From positions 124,001 to 188,000 of the forward strand of contig JAHDLB010000008.1 in NCBI GenBank assembly GCA_018432315.1: a stretch of DNA of 64,000 nucleotides, read 5' to 3'. This DNA comes from Anaerolineae bacterium (GTDB lineage Bacteria; Chloroflexota; Anaerolineae; Aggregatilineales; Aggregatilineaceae). Positions 62,715 to 64,000 of this stretch are shown one piece after another. A program made the translations under genes and the position numbers. The notes below the pieces were generated by a model. It made no database searches, was not told the origin of the DNA, and saw only the letters and a list, made by a program, of their open reading frames with translations. How positions within the stretch are numbered: the stretch's first letter is position 1; every line of letters begins with the position of its first letter.

Positions 62715-64000
62715 ATGATCCGGACACGGGGGCTGAAAATCCTGCGCGACATCTGGGCGCGCAAAGTTCGCACGCTGCTGGTCTCGACCAGCATTTTCAT
62801 CGGCGTGTTTGGGGTAGTGACGCTGTTCTCGACGGGCGAGATCCTGATCGGCCAGCTCGAAGCGGACATCGACCAGGACCGGCTGGCGATGATGCGCACG
62901 CGGGTCACCGTCACCAGCGGCGCGGACGTCGACAACGCCGCGATTCTCGCCGCGCTGCGCCAGCAGCCGGGCGTCACCGCCGCCGAGGGGCGCGCCGTGT
63001 ACCCGCTGGCCTGGAAACTGCCCGGCGACTCGGTGTTCAGCGAGGGGACGCTGGCGGCCTATGCCGGGCCGGTCGAAGGGGCGCAGTTGGAGCCGCCCCG
63101 GCTGGTCGAGGGCGACTATCCCCAGCCGGGCGAGCAGCAGATCGCCATCGAGCGCCGCATGGCCGACGCCCAGGGGCTGGCCGTGGGCGACACGCTCGAC
63201 CTGCGCATCCTGAGCCGGACGGGCGACCAGCAGCTCGATGCGACCGTGCGCCAGGAAACCTGGACCATCGCCGGGATTCTGTTCCAGCCCTACGGCGAGC
63301 TGGCCGGCACCGGCCCGGTGGACAACAAGGCGCTGGTCTACGCGCCCTACGAGGACGCGCAGCACATCGCCGGGTTCACCGGCCTCAACGTGTTTTACAC
63401 GCGCTTCACCGATTTCGGCACCGCCCAGCAGAGCGAAGCCAGCCTGCAAGCCGCCATCGCCAACAACAGCCCGTACATCCCGGTCTTCAACGTGGTCGAA
63501 GACCCCGCCGAGAGCGCGCTGATCGAGAACACGCGCACCACCAACCGCATCCTGGTGATCCTGGCGCTGGTCGCGCTGGTCGTGTCCGGGTTCCTGGTCG
63601 TCAACGTGATCAACGCCATCGTCGTCGAGCAGAAGAAACAGATCGGCGTGATGAAATCGCTCGGCGCGACGCGGTTCGACGCCTTCGTGATCTACGCCGG
63701 GATCGCGGTCATGTACGGCCTGCTGGGGGTGATTCCCGGCGTGCTGCTGGGCATTCCCGGCGGCTACGTCGCGGCCCAGGGACTGGCCGCCCAGAGCGAA
63801 ACGATCATCGAGAACTTCACGATCTCGCCGCGCGGCATCATCCTGGGGATCGTCGTCGGGCTGGCGGTGCCGTTCCTGGCGGCGGTGGCGCCTGTGCTGA
63901 ACGGCACGCGGGTCAGCATCCTGGACGCCATGACCGACGTCGGCATCAGCGCGAACTACGGGCGCGGCATTCTGGCGCGGCTCATCGCGCGGATTCCGCT
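62715..64000 (+). CDS. MacB/FtsX-type ABC transporter permease, 3' end outside window
   Basis: The frame is open from the ATG at 62715 to the end of the window, 428 codons, with no stop. The N terminus has a membrane segment (VRTLLVSTSIFIGVFGVVTLF), then a MacB-type periplasmic domain (about residues 45-265). A second segment (ILVILALVALVVSGFLVVNVINAIV, near residue 278) is followed by KKQIGVMKSLGATRFDAF, the FtsX-family coupling region. Two more segments follow. TACAAT at 62655-62660 may be a -10 for it. Its ATPase is not in the window. Confidence 0.9.
   Translation, partial: MIRTRGLKILRDIWARKVRTLLVSTSIFIGVFGVVTLFSTGEILIGQLEADIDQDRLAMMRTRVTVTSGADVDNAAILAALRQQPGVTAAEGRAVYPLAWKLPGDSVFSEGTLAAYAGPVEGAQLEPPRLVEGDYPQPGEQQIAIERRMADAQGLAVGDTLDLRILSRTGDQQLDATVRQETWTIAGILFQPYGELAGTGPVDNKALVYAPYEDAQHIAGFTGLNVFYTRFTDFGTAQQSEASLQAAIANNSPYIPVFNVVEDPAESALIENTRTTNRILVILALVALVVSGFLVVNVINAIVVEQKKQIGVMKSLGATRFDAFVIYAGIAVMYGLLGVIPGVLLGIPGGYVAAQGLAAQSETIIENFTISPRGIILGIVVGLAVPFLAAVAPVLNGTRVSILDAMTDVGISANYGRGILARLIARIP

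Overview
The window is a GC-rich (roughly 65-70 %) bacterial chromosome segment with tightly packed genes, Shine-Dalgarno sites, -35/-10 promoters and intrinsic terminators. No mobile element, CRISPR array, rRNA or tRNA was seen. The style of the proteins points to Chloroflexota, probably an Anaerolineae relative; this is an inference, not proven by any single marker. The signs are secreted beta-propeller, SH3 and PT-rich proteins, a large Ser/Thr kinase with a long extracellular part, very large FtsX/MacB-type permeases, a type of ProRS with a C-terminal zinc domain, and a MurE-type ligase without the DNPR motif.

Layout. 1-4428: end of a Mur ligase, a flavin-dependent oxidoreductase, and a glycosyltransferase plus polyprenyl-phosphate sugar transferase pair. 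4530-13393: MazG, DUF4432, a LOG-like protein, proS, a secreted SGNH hydrolase, small proteins, a methyltransferase and a beta-propeller protein. 13508-18668 (minus): pnp and rpsO, then a two-NYN-domain protein. 19179-23634: an AI-2E-type transporter, three small unknown genes, a membrane protein, a phosphoribosyltransferase and a DUF402 protein. 23688-27744 (minus): a translation block of infA, rpsU and two tandem S1-domain proteins. 28120-30673: an ECF sigma factor and a membrane anti-sigma factor fused to a C39-like domain. 30928-41275: a five-gene ABC export operon. 41335-48740: trxA, a ferritin-like protein, hrcA, a PH-domain protein, a propeller protein, thiolase, a HIT protein and birA. 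48756-57765 (minus): the kinase, an aldehyde:ferredoxin oxidoreductase-family enzyme, lysoplasmalogenase, a nucleotide-sugar epimerase and a secreted protein. 57986-64000: a DUF4332 protein, a GT39-type membrane transferase, an APS/PAPS reductase, a second epimerase and the start of another ABC permease.

Themes. There is a strong RNA and translation theme: PNPase with an RG-rich tail, S15, S21, IF-1, two S1 proteins (one ending in 24 aspartates) and an NYN nuclease-like protein. There is an envelope theme: sugar transferases, epimerases, large permeases and secreted sensors. The observations most worth checking are these. A 141 bp repeat with imperfect terminal inverted repeats occurs at 23990 and 62454. 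A consensus promoter is followed by an intrinsic terminator inside the long leader of the first S1 gene. The anti-sigma sensor domain has lost its catalytic cysteine. The S1 paralogue has a basic-residue-free tail of about 155 residues.
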